NCBI GenBank assembly: GCA_963778585.1
Contig: CAVZUU010000002.1
Coordinates: 186,001 to 250,000, forward strand
DNA length: 64,000 nt
Reading direction: 5' to 3'
Source of the DNA: SCUD01 sp963778585
Lineage (GTDB): Bacteria > Pseudomonadota > Gammaproteobacteria > Steroidobacterales > Steroidobacteraceae
Shown here: positions 51,481 to 60,623 of the stretch, piece after piece
Layout of the letters: each line of letters begins with the position of its first letter
Numbering within the stretch: the stretch's first letter is position 1
Translations under genes and position numbers: made by a program
Notes under the pieces: model-generated
Databases searched by the model: none
Seen by the model: only the letters and a program-made list of their open reading frames with translations
What the model was told of the DNA's origin: nothing

Positions 51481-53823
51481 ATGATGAGCCTTAACCGGGC
51501 CGCGAGCCTTTGGGTCGCCGCAACCGCATTGTCATGGCCGCTCGTTTTGCAGGCGCAGGAAGCCGCGCCACCCGCGCCGGCAGGAGAAGCGGCGCCGGAA
51601 ATCGTCGGCCTGGAAGAGGTCATCGTCACTTCCCAGAAGCGGCAGCAATCGCTCCAGGACGTGCCCCTGTCGGTCTCCGCATTTTCCGGCGACATGCTGA
51701 AGGAAAGCCGGATGGCGGACATCCGCGGCATCGTCGACTTCACGCCGGGATTCAGCGGCAAGACCGAAGACGGGTTCACCGATGCGCTCGCAATGCGCGG
51801 CATCGCGACGAACGACTTCGGCATCGGCGGCGATCCCTCGGTCGCCATGTTCGTCGACGGCATCTGGTCCGGCCGCACGGGCGGCGTGATGACGGCCCTC
51901 TACGACGTCGAACGCGCCGAGGTCGTGAAGGGTCCGCAGGGAACGCTCTTCGGCCGCAATTCGATCGCGGGCGCGGTCAGCATCATCACCAACCATCCGG
52001 AGCACAGCTTCGAGGCGAGCACGGAACTCACGCTCGCGGACTACGATCACGTCGAAGCGAATGCGATGGTCAATCTGCCGCTCGGGGAAAAATGGGCGCT
52101 CCGCGCGGCCGGGTATGTGCTGGACAACAAGGGCTTCCTCGAAAATCTCCAGGGCGGCGACGACCTCGGATTCCACCAGGTGAGCGCGGGTCGTGTCTCG
52201 CTGCGCCGCACCGGCGACGTGCTGGAGGCGACGATCACGGCGGCTTACGAGGACCGCGAGCAGGATCCTTCCATTTACTGGGTGCCGGCCGACGGCCTGC
52301 CCTACGACCGCGTGAATATCGACCTCGGCAACGACGGCATCGACGAGTCCGACGTCTTCGAGATGCGGGCAAATCTCGAATGGTCGCTGGCGAGCGACTA
52401 CACGCTGACTTCACTGACCGGCTACAAGAAATTCGATTTCAACTACCTCGAGGACTACGACGGCGGCCCCGGCCATGTGAATGATTACGGCCAGCAGAAT
52501 GACGTCGAGTACTGGAGCCAGGAACTGCGCCTCAACTCGCCCGGCGACGGCAAGCTGACCTGGTTCGCCGGCGCGAGCATTTACCACGAGGAAATCGACG
52601 GCGTATTTCGGTACATCTACGACGAGGACGATCTCTGCCGCGCGCTCGGCATCACCGAGGCGCCCGACATGGAAGGTCCCGTCGCCGGCTGCGATGACCT
52701 CAATTTCGAGATCTACTGGGAAGACGATATCGACCCGGCCGATCTGCTCCTCAACAAGACCGAACGCAGCGACGTGGCGGTCGAGAGCGAAGGTTATGCG
52801 TTCTACGGCGATTTCACCTACGCCTTCACCGAGAAATTCGAATTGACTGCGGGAGCGCGTTATACCTTCGACGAGAAGAAGATCGCCAGCCAGATCTTCG
52901 ACAGCGGCGGCGCGCTCGGCAACAACTTCAATTTCGAGTTCTTCACGAACGGCGTCGTCAGGAACGAGAGCGACTGGAGCGACTTCACGCCGCGCCTCGC
53001 ACTCAGCTACGACCTGAACGACGACGTCACGCTGTACGCCACGGCATCGCGAGGCTACAAGTCCGGCGGCTTCGCCACATTCGGCTACGACCTGCACGGT
53101 CAGGAGATCAACGCCGACGGTTCAGCCCCAGCGGGCACGACACCGGTCGAGTTCGATCCCGAGCAGGTCGACAGCTTTGAAATCGGCGCGAAGACCCGAC
53201 TTTTCGATAATACGCTCCAGCTCAACGCGTCGCTATTCCGCTACGACTATACCGACCTGCAACTCGTCTATTTCGACACGGGATCCTCGCTCGTCGCCAA
53301 CGTCGGCGAAGCCCGCGGCCAGGGTCTCGAGGTCGACCTGCGCTGGGTGCCGACCGAGCACTGGGACGCAACCTTCGGCCTCTCGCTGCTCGATACCGAG
53401 ATCACGGATGCGACCGACATCATCGACCTCGGCGCCTGCGAGGACTGCGCCGGCAACAACCTGCCGTTCGCGCCCGAAGTGAGCGGCTCCGCCATCATCA
53501 CTTACCGGACTCCGATGAAATCGGGCGAGGTGTTCTTCACCACCGAATACGTCTATCGGTCCGAAATGTTCGGCGGCCCGGACAACTTCCCCGACGCCAC
53601 GGTCGACGGCTGGGACGAGTTCAACTTCCGATTCGGTTACCGCACCGAATCCTCGTGGTGGGTGACGCTCTGGGTCGAGAATGCCTTCGACGAGGAGTAC
53701 TTCGAGCGTGGCTGGGAGAATGCGGACGCCGACAACCTGTTCGGCTACGGGTTGTTCAACGAGCTGGTCTGGCCGGCCCGGCCGCGGACGGTGGGTGTCA
53801 GCGTCGGGATGGACTGGCAGTAG
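51481..53823 (+). CDS. TonB-dependent receptor
   Basis: A 780-residue receptor starting at ATG 51481, which begins a signal peptide; the long upstream frame is only a shadow of the transaminase gene. Mature protein begins with a Pro/Ala-rich stretch and a TonB box (EEVIVTSQKR), then a plug with SVSAFSGDMLKESRMAD and EVVKGPQGTLFGRNSIAGAVSI, and a barrel ending with VGVSVGMDWQ. This is the FyuA/FecA-like carbohydrate or siderophore group typical for oligotrophic gammaproteobacteria. The ligand is not predictable. The stop is 2 bases before the convergent cupin gene. Confidence 0.93.
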   Translation: MMSLNRAASLWVAATALSWPLVLQAQEAAPPAPAGEAAPEIVGLEEVIVTSQKRQQSLQDVPLSVSAFSGDMLKESRMADIRGIVDFTPGFSGKTEDGFTDALAMRGIATNDFGIGGDPSVAMFVDGIWSGRTGGVMTALYDVERAEVVKGPQGTLFGRNSIAGAVSIITNHPEHSFEASTELTLADYDHVEANAMVNLPLGEKWALRAAGYVLDNKGFLENLQGGDDLGFHQVSAGRVSLRRTGDVLEATITAAYEDREQDPSIYWVPADGLPYDRVNIDLGNDGIDESDVFEMRANLEWSLASDYTLTSLTGYKKFDFNYLEDYDGGPGHVNDYGQQNDVEYWSQELRLNSPGDGKLTWFAGASIYHEEIDGVFRYIYDEDDLCRALGITEAPDMEGPVAGCDDLNFEIYWEDDIDPADLLLNKTERSDVAVESEGYAFYGDFTYAFTEKFELTAGARYTFDEKKIASQIFDSGGALGNNFNFEFFTNGVVRNESDWSDFTPRLALSYDLNDDVTLYATASRGYKSGGFATFGYDLHGQEINADGSAPAGTTPVEFDPEQVDSFEIGAKTRLFDNTLQLNASLFRYDYTDLQLVYFDTGSSLVANVGEARGQGLEVDLRWVPTEHWDATFGLSLLDTEITDATDIIDLGACEDCAGNNLPFAPEVSGSAIITYRTPMKSGEVFFTTEYVYRSEMFGGPDNFPDATVDGWDEFNFRFGYRTESSWWVTLWVENAFDEEYFERGWENADADNLFGYGLFNELVWPARPRTVGVSVGMDWQ

Positions 53824-53825
53824 GC

Positions 53826-54206
53826 CTAGGCAGAGGGCTTTGTCGCCTCGAATACCGCGTAGCGCTTGCGCGCGGGCTCGACCGTCTCCCAGGTGCCGCT
53901 GAAGCCGGCGGGAATGACCCAGGCGTCGCCCGCGTTGAATTGCCAGCGTTTTCCTTCCTCGGACGTGATCACGACGCGGCCTTCGATCAGGTGACAGAAC
54001 TCATTCTCCGAGTACTGGATCTTCCATTTTCCGACGCTGCTCGCCCAGGTGCCGGCAAAAAACTGCCCTGACGGATCGCTGAAATAGTTTTTCACGACGG
54101 TTTTGGGCTCGCCCTTGACCACCTTGTCGGCGGCCGGTGCCGATTCCTCGCCCTTGATGTTGCGCCGAAAGTCCACGATTGCCGGTGTCGCCATCGCCTT
54201 CTCCAT
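53826..54206 (-). CDS. Cupin domain protein
   Basis: A 126-residue protein from ATG 54206 (54194 is another option). The cupin fold is suggested by FFAGTWASSVGKWKIQYSENEFCHLIEGRVVITSEEGKRWQFNAGDAWVIPAGFSGTWETVE, which matches the RmlC-like cupins of the (S)-ureidoglycine or EutQ-like 'DUF861' group. It would be cytoplasmic. The gene is divergent from the DUF6763 gene with a hairpin between them. Function unknown. Confidence 0.8.
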   Translation of the reverse strand: MEKAMATPAIVDFRRNIKGEESAPAADKVVKGEPKTVVKNYFSDPSGQFFAGTWASSVGKWKIQYSENEFCHLIEGRVVITSEEGKRWQFNAGDAWVIPAGFSGTWETVEPARKRYAVFEATKPSA

Positions 54207-54270
54207 CGCGTCGTTTTCCCGATTGTAATCCCTGGCATGCACCGGCATTCGGGCGTAGGATTGATTTGCC

Positions 54271-54294
54271 GCCCGCCACCCGCGTGTGGCGGGC
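54271..54294 (+). terminator. Strong hairpin upstream of the DUF6763 gene
   Basis: A 9-bp perfect GC stem (GCCCGCCAC 54271-54279 with GTGGCGGGC 54286-54294) with a 6-base loop, followed by TTT. It looks like an intrinsic terminator but is in the leader of the plus-strand DUF6763 gene, 21 bases before its GTG. It could be an attenuator, or end transcription from the other side. Confidence 0.5.
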
Positions 54295-54315
54295 TTTGCA
54301 CCGAGGTGCCGGGCC

Positions 54316-54660
54316 GTGAGCAATCGCCTGCCGCCGATCGTTGGAAACTGGTACAGCCACCGCGACAAGGGCGAGCTGTTCCAGATCGTTGCGCTCGACG
54401 AGGACGCGGGCACGATCGAGATCCAAGAATTCGACGGCGGCATCGACGAGCTCGATCTCGAAGAATGGCGCGCACTCGCCGTCGAAACCGCCGCACAGCC
54501 CGAAGACTGGGGCGGACCGCTCGACGACGTGGAACCGGATGAGTTCGGCTACACGGATCTCGGGGAATCCGCGGATCCGGCCAACGCGCTCGAAACGGTG
54601 ACCACGACCTGGGAGCAGATCGTCGAGGACGACGACCTCGACGAGGTACAGATTCACTGA
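54316..54660 (+). CDS. DUF6763 family protein
   Basis: A 114-residue acidic protein from GTG 54316, preceded by GAGGTG. The sequence begins PPIVGNWYSHRDKGELFQIVALDEDAGTIEIQEFDGGIDELDLEEW and has PEDWGGPLDDVEPDEFGYTD. This pattern is that of the DUF6763 family of gammaproteobacteria. The strong Asp/Glu content and lack of signal peptide suggest a small cytoplasmic protein. It is 12 bases upstream of the GABA transaminase gene. Confidence 0.8.
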   Translation: MSNRLPPIVGNWYSHRDKGELFQIVALDEDAGTIEIQEFDGGIDELDLEEWRALAVETAAQPEDWGGPLDDVEPDEFGYTDLGESADPANALETVTTTWEQIVEDDDLDEVQIH

Positions 54661-54672
54661 CGGGAGACAGGC

Positions 54673-55992
54673 GTGGGTAGCAACGAATCACTGGTCGAAA
54701 GGCGCCAGGCCGCGGTCGCGCGCGGCGTGTCCATGGTGCATCCGGTCTTCATCGAGCGCGCGGAGAACGCGCTCCTCTGGGACGGCGACGGCCGCCGCTA
54801 CATTGATTTTGCCGGCGGGATCGCAGTGCTCAACACCGGGCACCGCCATCGCCGCGTGCTCGAGGCCGTTCGCGCGCAACTCGACAAGGTCACGCACACC
54901 TGCTTCCAGATCACGCCCTACGAGCCCTATGTCGCGCTTTGCGAAAAGCTGAATGCGCTCGCACCGGGCAAGGGGCCGAACAAGACGGTCCTGATGTCCA
55001 CCGGCGCGGAGGCAATCGAGAACGCGGTCAAGATCGCGCGCGTCGCCACGGGCCGCCCGGCGGTGATCGCATTCTCCGGCGGCTTTCACGGCCGGACGAT
55101 GATGGCGCTCGCCCTGACCGGCAAAGTCGAGCCGTACAAGGCGGGCTTCGGTCCCTACCCGGCCGAGATCTATCACGCGCCGTTCCCGAATGCGCTGCAC
55201 GGCGTGACCGTCGACGATTCATTCGCGGCACTTGAAATGATCTTCAAGTGCGACGTCGGGCCGGACCGCGTCGCGGCGATCGTCTTCGAGCCCGTACAGG
55301 GCGAAGGCGGGTTCTACATCGCGCCAAAGGACTTCGTCGTGCGCCTGCGCGAGCTCTGCGACCGCCACGGCATCCTCCTCGTCGCGGACGAGATCCAGAG
55401 CGGCGCCGGCCGCACGGGGAAAATGTTCGCGATCGAGCACTACGGCGTCGCCGCCGACCTCTACACGCTCGCGAAATCCCTCGGCGGCGGATTCCCGCTG
55501 TCGGCGGTGGTCGGCCGCGCGGAGGTCATGGACGCCTGCGGCCCCGGCGGCCTCGGCGGAACCTACGCCGGCAATCCGGTCGCCTGCGCGGCCGCTCTGG
55601 CCGTGCTCGAGGTTTTCGAACTGGAACGGATCTTCGAGCGCGCGGAGCGTCTCGGCGAGAAGATTGCAAGGACGCTCGATGCGATGGCTTCGCGCCATTC
55701 GGAAATCGTCGACGTGCGCCGGCTCGGCGCCATGATCGCCTTCGAGCTCGGCGACGGCGGAGATCCGCACCGCCCGGCCGCCGACCTGACGAAAAAACTG
55801 ACGGCGCGGGCGCGCGAACTCGGGCTGATACTCCTGTCCTGCGGGATCTACGGCAATGTCGTGCGGATCCTCGTGCCGATCACGGCCGAGGACGCCATCG
55901 TGGATGAGGGCCTCGGCATTCTCGCGAAAGCGGCGTCGGACCTCCTGTCCGACGCCAACGCGACGGTGCCGCGGCTCCGGCCGGCGCGCTAG
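54673..55992 (+). CDS. gabT: 4-aminobutyrate--2-oxoglutarate transaminase
   Basis: A 439-residue class III aminotransferase from GTG 54673, with a GGGAGA ribosome binding site. Segments: RYIDFAGGIAVLNTGHRH, FSGGFHGRTMMALALTGK, VADEIQSGAGRTGKMFAIEHYGV and the PLP lysine in LAKSLGGGFPLSAV. GabT transfers the amino group of GABA to 2-oxoglutarate. It would receive the GABA released by PuuD. No succinate-semialdehyde dehydrogenase gene is adjacent. It is convergent with the DUF885 gene (12-base gap). Confidence 0.93.
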   Translation: MGSNESLVERRQAAVARGVSMVHPVFIERAENALLWDGDGRRYIDFAGGIAVLNTGHRHRRVLEAVRAQLDKVTHTCFQITPYEPYVALCEKLNALAPGKGPNKTVLMSTGAEAIENAVKIARVATGRPAVIAFSGGFHGRTMMALALTGKVEPYKAGFGPYPAEIYHAPFPNALHGVTVDDSFAALEMIFKCDVGPDRVAAIVFEPVQGEGGFYIAPKDFVVRLRELCDRHGILLVADEIQSGAGRTGKMFAIEHYGVAADLYTLAKSLGGGFPLSAVVGRAEVMDACGPGGLGGTYAGNPVACAAALAVLEVFELERIFERAERLGEKIARTLDAMASRHSEIVDVRRLGAMIAFELGDGGDPHRPAADLTKKLTARARELGLILLSCGIYGNVVRILVPITAEDAIVDEGLGILAKAASDLLSDANATVPRLRPAR

Positions 55993-56004
55993 GGCGCGCG
56001 CAAC

Positions 56005-57846
56005 TCAGGCCGCCTTTTTGGCGGCGATGTAGTCGTCGACGAGCCCTTCGAGAACCGGCAGCGGCACGGCCCCGTTCTTCAGCACGGCATCGTGGAAGTC
56101 GCGGATGTCGAAGCGCGCGCCGAGCGCGGTCTTCGCCTTTTCGCGCAGCTCCAGGATCTTCAGCATGCCGATCTTGTACGAGAGCGCCTGGCCTGGGGTG
56201 TCGATGTAACGCTCCGTTTCCTTCGTGGCGTCCTCGACGGTCATTGGGTTGTTCGCCAGCATGTAGTCGATCATCTGTTCGCGCGTCCACTTTTTCGAGT
56301 GGGCGCCGGTGTCGACCACGAGACGGCAGGCGCGGAGCATCTCGTTCTGCAGGCGGCCGAAGTCCTGCATCGGGTCGGTGAATCGGCCCTGTTCCTTCGC
56401 GAGACGCTCAGCGTACAGGCCCCAGCCCTCGATGTAGGCGCCGAAGAACGCGAACTTCTGGAAGGTCGGCACACCCTCGAGTTCCTGCTGGATCGCGATC
56501 TGGAAGTGATGGCCCGGCGCCCCTTCGTGATAGGCGACCGTTTCCATTTCGTGCTTCTGCTTGCTACCCATGTCCTTCAGGTTGACGTAGTAGATGCCCG
56601 GGCGGCTGCCGTCCGGCGTTGGCTGGTTGTAGAACGCGATGGGCGCCGTTTCCTCGCGCCAGTCCTCGACGCGACGCACCTCGAGCGGCGCCTTCGGCAG
56701 GATGTTGAAGTACTTGCCGACATCAGCGTAGATCGAATCGATGTAAGCCTTGGACTGGTCCAGATAGCCCTTCTTGCCCTCGTCCGTGTCCGGAAAGAAG
56801 TTGGCGGGATCCGTGCGCAGGTGCTTGAAGAATGCCGGCAGGTCGCCCTGGAATCCGACTTTCTTCATGATCGCCTCCATCTCGCCGCGGATGCGCGCAA
56901 CCTCCGCGAGACCGATCGCGTGGATTTCCTCCGCTCCGAGCTTTGGCTCGGTCGTCCAGAACTCGATTCGAGACTTGTAAAAGGCATCCCCATCCGGAAG
57001 TTTCCAGACGCCGTGCGGGCCCGGCGACTTGGCGCGCAGGCCCTCGATGCTCGCAAGCATCGACTTGATGCCGGATTGCATCGGTCCCTTCATCGCCGCA
57101 ATGGCCTCGTCCAGCAGGCGCTTCTTGTCCGCATCCGGTATTTCGAGCTTGTCGACCTTGCCGCGGAAGTCGGCGAGGATCGCCGAGTCCTTGCCGCTGT
57201 CATCGAAGGGCGCACCCGACAGAATCGCGCGCCCATCGGTCAGGACAGGGTCAAAAGAATAGGAAGTCGGCACGATCCCGCGATCGGCCGCCATGACCAT
57301 AGTCTCGATGCCCTGTCGCACTGCGGGCTCGAGCAGCTCGAGGCGGGAAATGTAGGCTTCGGCGTCAGAAACGTCGTCCACCCGGTGGATGTTCTGAAAG
57401 AAGGTAGCGAACTGGGTCATCGGATTCGCCATCGTCGAGAACGCGTAGTTGTGGAAGCGCCACGGGAAAACCTTCAGCGCCGTTTCCTGCTGCAGCTCGA
57501 AGATCCGGTAACTGACCTTCATCTGTTCGGACAGCGCATTGACCTTGAAGTCTGCATGCAGGCGATCAAGGTCCTTCTTCGTGAGTTCATACTGCCGCTG
57601 CGCCTCGGCGTCCGAGAAATCGTCCCACTTGCCGTAGTCCGGCCCTTTCATGCCGAGCTGCGCCTGGAAGATAGGGCTGTCCTTCAAGTTGCGCTGGAAC
57701 ACCTCCTCGAAGAAGGCGGCGAGGCGCGCGTCTTCGGTGGCGGGCGCGGCAGCAGGCTCCTCGGCCTGTGAGGGCAGCGTGTTGGCGAGCCCGAGCATCA
57801 CAAGGCCGCAGGCAACGGCTGCAAGCTTCCGCAGGAACGCAGTCAT
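56005..57846 (-). CDS. DUF885 family secreted protein (putative metallopeptidase)
   Basis: A 613-residue protein starting at ATG 57846, with a signal peptide (MTAFLRKLAAVACGLVMLGLANTLPSQA). The DUF885 core has GRPGIYYVNLKDMG-type segments (SRPGIYYVNL) and the metal-binding HEGAPGHHFQIAIQQE. The C-terminal part contains RYIDTPGQALSYKIGMLKI. The family is related to zinc carboxypeptidase-like or angiotensin-converting-type folds but its reaction is unknown. It is periplasmic or secreted, near a tRNA gene. Confidence 0.9.
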   Translation of the reverse strand: MTAFLRKLAAVACGLVMLGLANTLPSQAEEPAAAPATEDARLAAFFEEVFQRNLKDSPIFQAQLGMKGPDYGKWDDFSDAEAQRQYELTKKDLDRLHADFKVNALSEQMKVSYRIFELQQETALKVFPWRFHNYAFSTMANPMTQFATFFQNIHRVDDVSDAEAYISRLELLEPAVRQGIETMVMAADRGIVPTSYSFDPVLTDGRAILSGAPFDDSGKDSAILADFRGKVDKLEIPDADKKRLLDEAIAAMKGPMQSGIKSMLASIEGLRAKSPGPHGVWKLPDGDAFYKSRIEFWTTEPKLGAEEIHAIGLAEVARIRGEMEAIMKKVGFQGDLPAFFKHLRTDPANFFPDTDEGKKGYLDQSKAYIDSIYADVGKYFNILPKAPLEVRRVEDWREETAPIAFYNQPTPDGSRPGIYYVNLKDMGSKQKHEMETVAYHEGAPGHHFQIAIQQELEGVPTFQKFAFFGAYIEGWGLYAERLAKEQGRFTDPMQDFGRLQNEMLRACRLVVDTGAHSKKWTREQMIDYMLANNPMTVEDATKETERYIDTPGQALSYKIGMLKILELREKAKTALGARFDIRDFHDAVLKNGAVPLPVLEGLVDDYIAAKKAA

Positions 57847-57987
57847 TCGAATCTCCTTGGTTGGCGCGGCACCAAAACTAGTGGCAAGCGCATGCCCGCG
57901 CACTGTCTCCGGTCGCGGCAATCGGTCATCCCGTCTCACCGGCGGGCCCGGACACCGGACGGACACCGGGCCGGACACGCGAATAAA

Positions 57988-58064
57988 TGGTGGCTAGGGA
58001 GAGAATCGAACTCTCGACCCCGGGGTTATGAATCCCGTGCTCTAACCAGCTGAGCTACCTAGCC
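57988..58064 (-). tRNA. tRNA-Met (CAT), elongator type
   Basis: A 77-base tRNA gene on the minus strand with an encoded CCA end. The acceptor stem pairs GGCTAGG with CCTAGCC, the D arm contains AGCTGGTT, the anticodon loop is ATTCATAA (CAT), and the T loop is TTCGATT. The first pair is G-C and the anticodon stem lacks the three consecutive G-C pairs of initiators, so it is the elongator form. Confidence 0.95.
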
Positions 58065-58121
58065 ACGCGGTGGGAAGGTACCCTCGGGGAGGCGGGATTG
58101 TCGGGACCGCCCGGATAGGTG

Positions 58122-58601
58122 TCAAGGCGCCGGTTCCGGCGGCTTCAGCGAGAACTCGCCCCGCGCCTGGAACCGCTTGGAACCGAACGCGCTGAGGTTC
58201 AGCTTGCCGGTCATCGAATACCGGATCTGTTCCACAGGCTTGCCGCCGGCGACACCCATGACCTGGCGCGCCATTCGCAGCACCGAAACGGTGACCGGCA
58301 CGCTGACGATGGATTCACCGAAGCGCGGCACATTGCCGGCAATGTCGCTGACCCCGGTGGCAAAGGTCTTGTCCTGCACGTCGAGCTTCACGTAGACACC
58401 GTCGTAGTCGATCGGGGTGTCGTTCGGATTCTGCACGCGCAGCTTGACCTGGAACCGCATCTCGAGCCCCTCGCCTCGCAGGGGCTCGAGGCCCGCCAAC
58501 GTCACCTGCAGCGCGTCCTGCCGGGACAGCGTGGCGCAACCGAATAGCGCGAGAATCGCGAGCAGCACCGACAGCCGAGAGCATTGCAGCCGCGTCGGCA
58601 T
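58122..58601 (-). CDS. LEA type 2 (WHy domain) lipoprotein
   Basis: A 159-residue protein from ATG 58601 with a lipobox (LALFGCAT). The mature part has a LEA14/WHy-like beta domain: LRGEGLEMRFQVKLRVQNPNDTPIDYDGVYVKLDVQDKTFATG and VPVTVSVLRMARQVMG. Such proteins are desiccation or stress related in plants and periplasmic lipoproteins in bacteria. It lies downstream of the large secreted protein gene on the same strand, with a 23-base gap. Confidence 0.88.
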   Translation of the reverse strand: MPTRLQCSRLSVLLAILALFGCATLSRQDALQVTLAGLEPLRGEGLEMRFQVKLRVQNPNDTPIDYDGVYVKLDVQDKTFATGVSDIAGNVPRFGESIVSVPVTVSVLRMARQVMGVAGGKPVEQIRYSMTGKLNLSAFGSKRFQARGEFSLKPPEPAP

Positions 58602-58624
58602 CGGGTCAGTTCGCGTACTGCCGC

Positions 58625-60490
58625 CTAGGGCTGGCAGGTCCCCCATTCGCGGCAGAAGCCAGTCGGCTTCCTCTCCACTGACTCGAGGAAGCGCGTTGTC
58701 CAGACGTGCTCGAACACCCCGACGCGCGCTTTGAGTTCGCTGACACGATTGCGGACGTCCGGACCTGTCGCCGTGGCCGGCACTGCCGCCTCGAACTTGT
58801 TGACGGCTTCCGCCGCCTGGCCGCAGATCCAGTCCCTGAACGCAGACTTGGGGAAGAAGGTCGCATTGACGCAAAGATTGATCTTCAGGTCGGCAACCAA
58901 CCAGAGCGGTTTCAGCTTATTGCAAACCGTCTTGGACAACGGCGCCACGCCATTGGACGGCACCAGGTCCGCCTGCCTGCACGCATAGCTGTTGAGTATC
59001 TCGCCTTCGTACTTCCACAGCCTCTCCACGAGCCTCGCGAACACGGCGTCATTGTTCTCCGTGACCTTGGGCTTGAAGCTCTTGATCGTAGGCCCGAAGG
59101 TGGCCGTTGCCATCTCGAGGTTGACCGAATGGAGCGACAGACGGACGCCGGAGACTTTCGTCGGATTGATGCATCCGACGTTGATCATCGAGTCGATGTA
59201 CCGGCCGCCGACACTCTTGGCGACTTCCGATACGGAAGTGATCACGTCCCAGTCGAGCAGGTTATCCAGGTTGTTGTCATCGACCGTGCAACCCAGTTCG
59301 TGGCCCGTCAGCACGGACACGTCGATCTCGCCCCCGAATGCATTGGTGAAAACAAGGCCCGGGTCGGCCTTGAAGAACAGGCCGTCGAAATAGTGCCCGT
59401 TGATCTCCTTCTGGCCCCGCCACAGCGAGTCGATGATTAGCTGCGGCAGGACAGCCGGTTGGAACAGCTCGATGACCTCAGGTGGCAGCAGCTTGTTGAC
59501 GATCAGCAGTTGCGTGGCCGGATTGAGCTTGTTGGGTCCCAACGGATCCAGCGACTTGATCACCCCCTTGTCGATCAGGATCGCCCGCATGTCATTCTTG
59601 CTCGCTGTAGCGGGAAAACTGACCTGCAGCAGTTCGAGGCAGGCCTGCGGGATGTACCGGCAGTCCGGCAGCTTGACCTGCTTCACGATCGCTTCGAGGG
59701 AATCGCCTGCACCTGCCGCGACTTGCATGGAGTTCCACGAGGCAGCGACTTCACCGCCAACAGACGCGAACGGGCAACCCGCCTCTGGGTCTGGGTTGGC
59801 GCAATCTGCAAGATTGAGGAGGACGTCCGCCGCAACGTCGATGAATTCAATCGAGTAGTCCGATTGGTTGGTGCCCGGACCGCTACCCGTGACTGCGGTG
59901 AATTCGAGTTTGCTGACGGCGCCGGGGAACGGATCAATGATCGTGAAACATCCGGTGCCGGCCAAAGTCGTCGGACCGCAGTTTTGCACTTTGCCAGGAC
60001 CGGTCCAGTAGTCTTTCCCCGGCCCGTTCCAGACGGCTTTGTTATCTACGTTGCTCAGAGTCGACAGCGTGTACACCGCACCGCCGTCCACGGTCACCCG
60101 GACCTTTTCGGCGACGTCGTTGTGCTCGGGGCCGTTGAAGAGAAACAGGATTTGAATCGCGGTGATGCTGCGCGATTGGGTGGCGTCGTTGTTCAGCTCG
60201 ACGACCAGGGTTTCTCCAATGTCGATTTCAGCGCCTGAAGGGCCGCCGCTCACGCCAAATCCGGTAGAGCCGTTGTGGGTCTTTGTCACGAGAACGCGAG
60301 GGGGGAGCGACGGCGGCGCGATGATCGAGACCGTCGCCTCATCCAGGTTGCAAACGGGTTGGCCGAAGCAACCTTGCAGCGCTTCCACATCAATCGGAAA
60401 CGCTGTCTGGGCGTTGGCGCTGCCCGCCACGGCAAATTGCAGCAAGCCCGCGGCTGCAATGGCCGCGTGCACCATGGAACGCTGCGACAT
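58625..60490 (-). CDS. Large secreted protein of unknown function
   Basis: A 621-residue protein starting at ATG 60490, which has a signal peptide (MSQRSMVHAAIAAAGLLQFAVAGSANA). Two parts can be told apart: an N-terminal beta-rich half (about 30-230) with Gly, Asn and Pro-rich turns, and a helical C-terminal half with many cysteines (QPVCNL, NCGPTT, LADCANPD, LPDCRYIPQACLEL). No domain is recognised. The base composition is lower in GC than the neighbours. It precedes the LEA14-like gene by 23 bases and may be in the same transcript as the TIR gene upstream (133-base gap). Confidence 0.7.
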   Translation of the reverse strand: MSQRSMVHAAIAAAGLLQFAVAGSANAQTAFPIDVEALQGCFGQPVCNLDEATVSIIAPPSLPPRVLVTKTHNGSTGFGVSGGPSGAEIDIGETLVVELNNDATQSRSITAIQILFLFNGPEHNDVAEKVRVTVDGGAVYTLSTLSNVDNKAVWNGPGKDYWTGPGKVQNCGPTTLAGTGCFTIIDPFPGAVSKLEFTAVTGSGPGTNQSDYSIEFIDVAADVLLNLADCANPDPEAGCPFASVGGEVAASWNSMQVAAGAGDSLEAIVKQVKLPDCRYIPQACLELLQVSFPATASKNDMRAILIDKGVIKSLDPLGPNKLNPATQLLIVNKLLPPEVIELFQPAVLPQLIIDSLWRGQKEINGHYFDGLFFKADPGLVFTNAFGGEIDVSVLTGHELGCTVDDNNLDNLLDWDVITSVSEVAKSVGGRYIDSMINVGCINPTKVSGVRLSLHSVNLEMATATFGPTIKSFKPKVTENNDAVFARLVERLWKYEGEILNSYACRQADLVPSNGVAPLSKTVCNKLKPLWLVADLKINLCVNATFFPKSAFRDWICGQAAEAVNKFEAAVPATATGPDVRNRVSELKARVGVFEHVWTTRFLESVERKPTGFCREWGTCQP

Positions 60491-60623
60491 ATCAGTCCCC
60501 CTAAGTTTCTTGTCGGTCCACCAACGCGCGAAGCGTACCTCACTAATGATGAAGCGCGCATGAAATCGGAGAAGGCGCTGCGGCCAGACCGTCCAGCGCG
60601 TTATGTGAACCGGCCGCTCGAAG

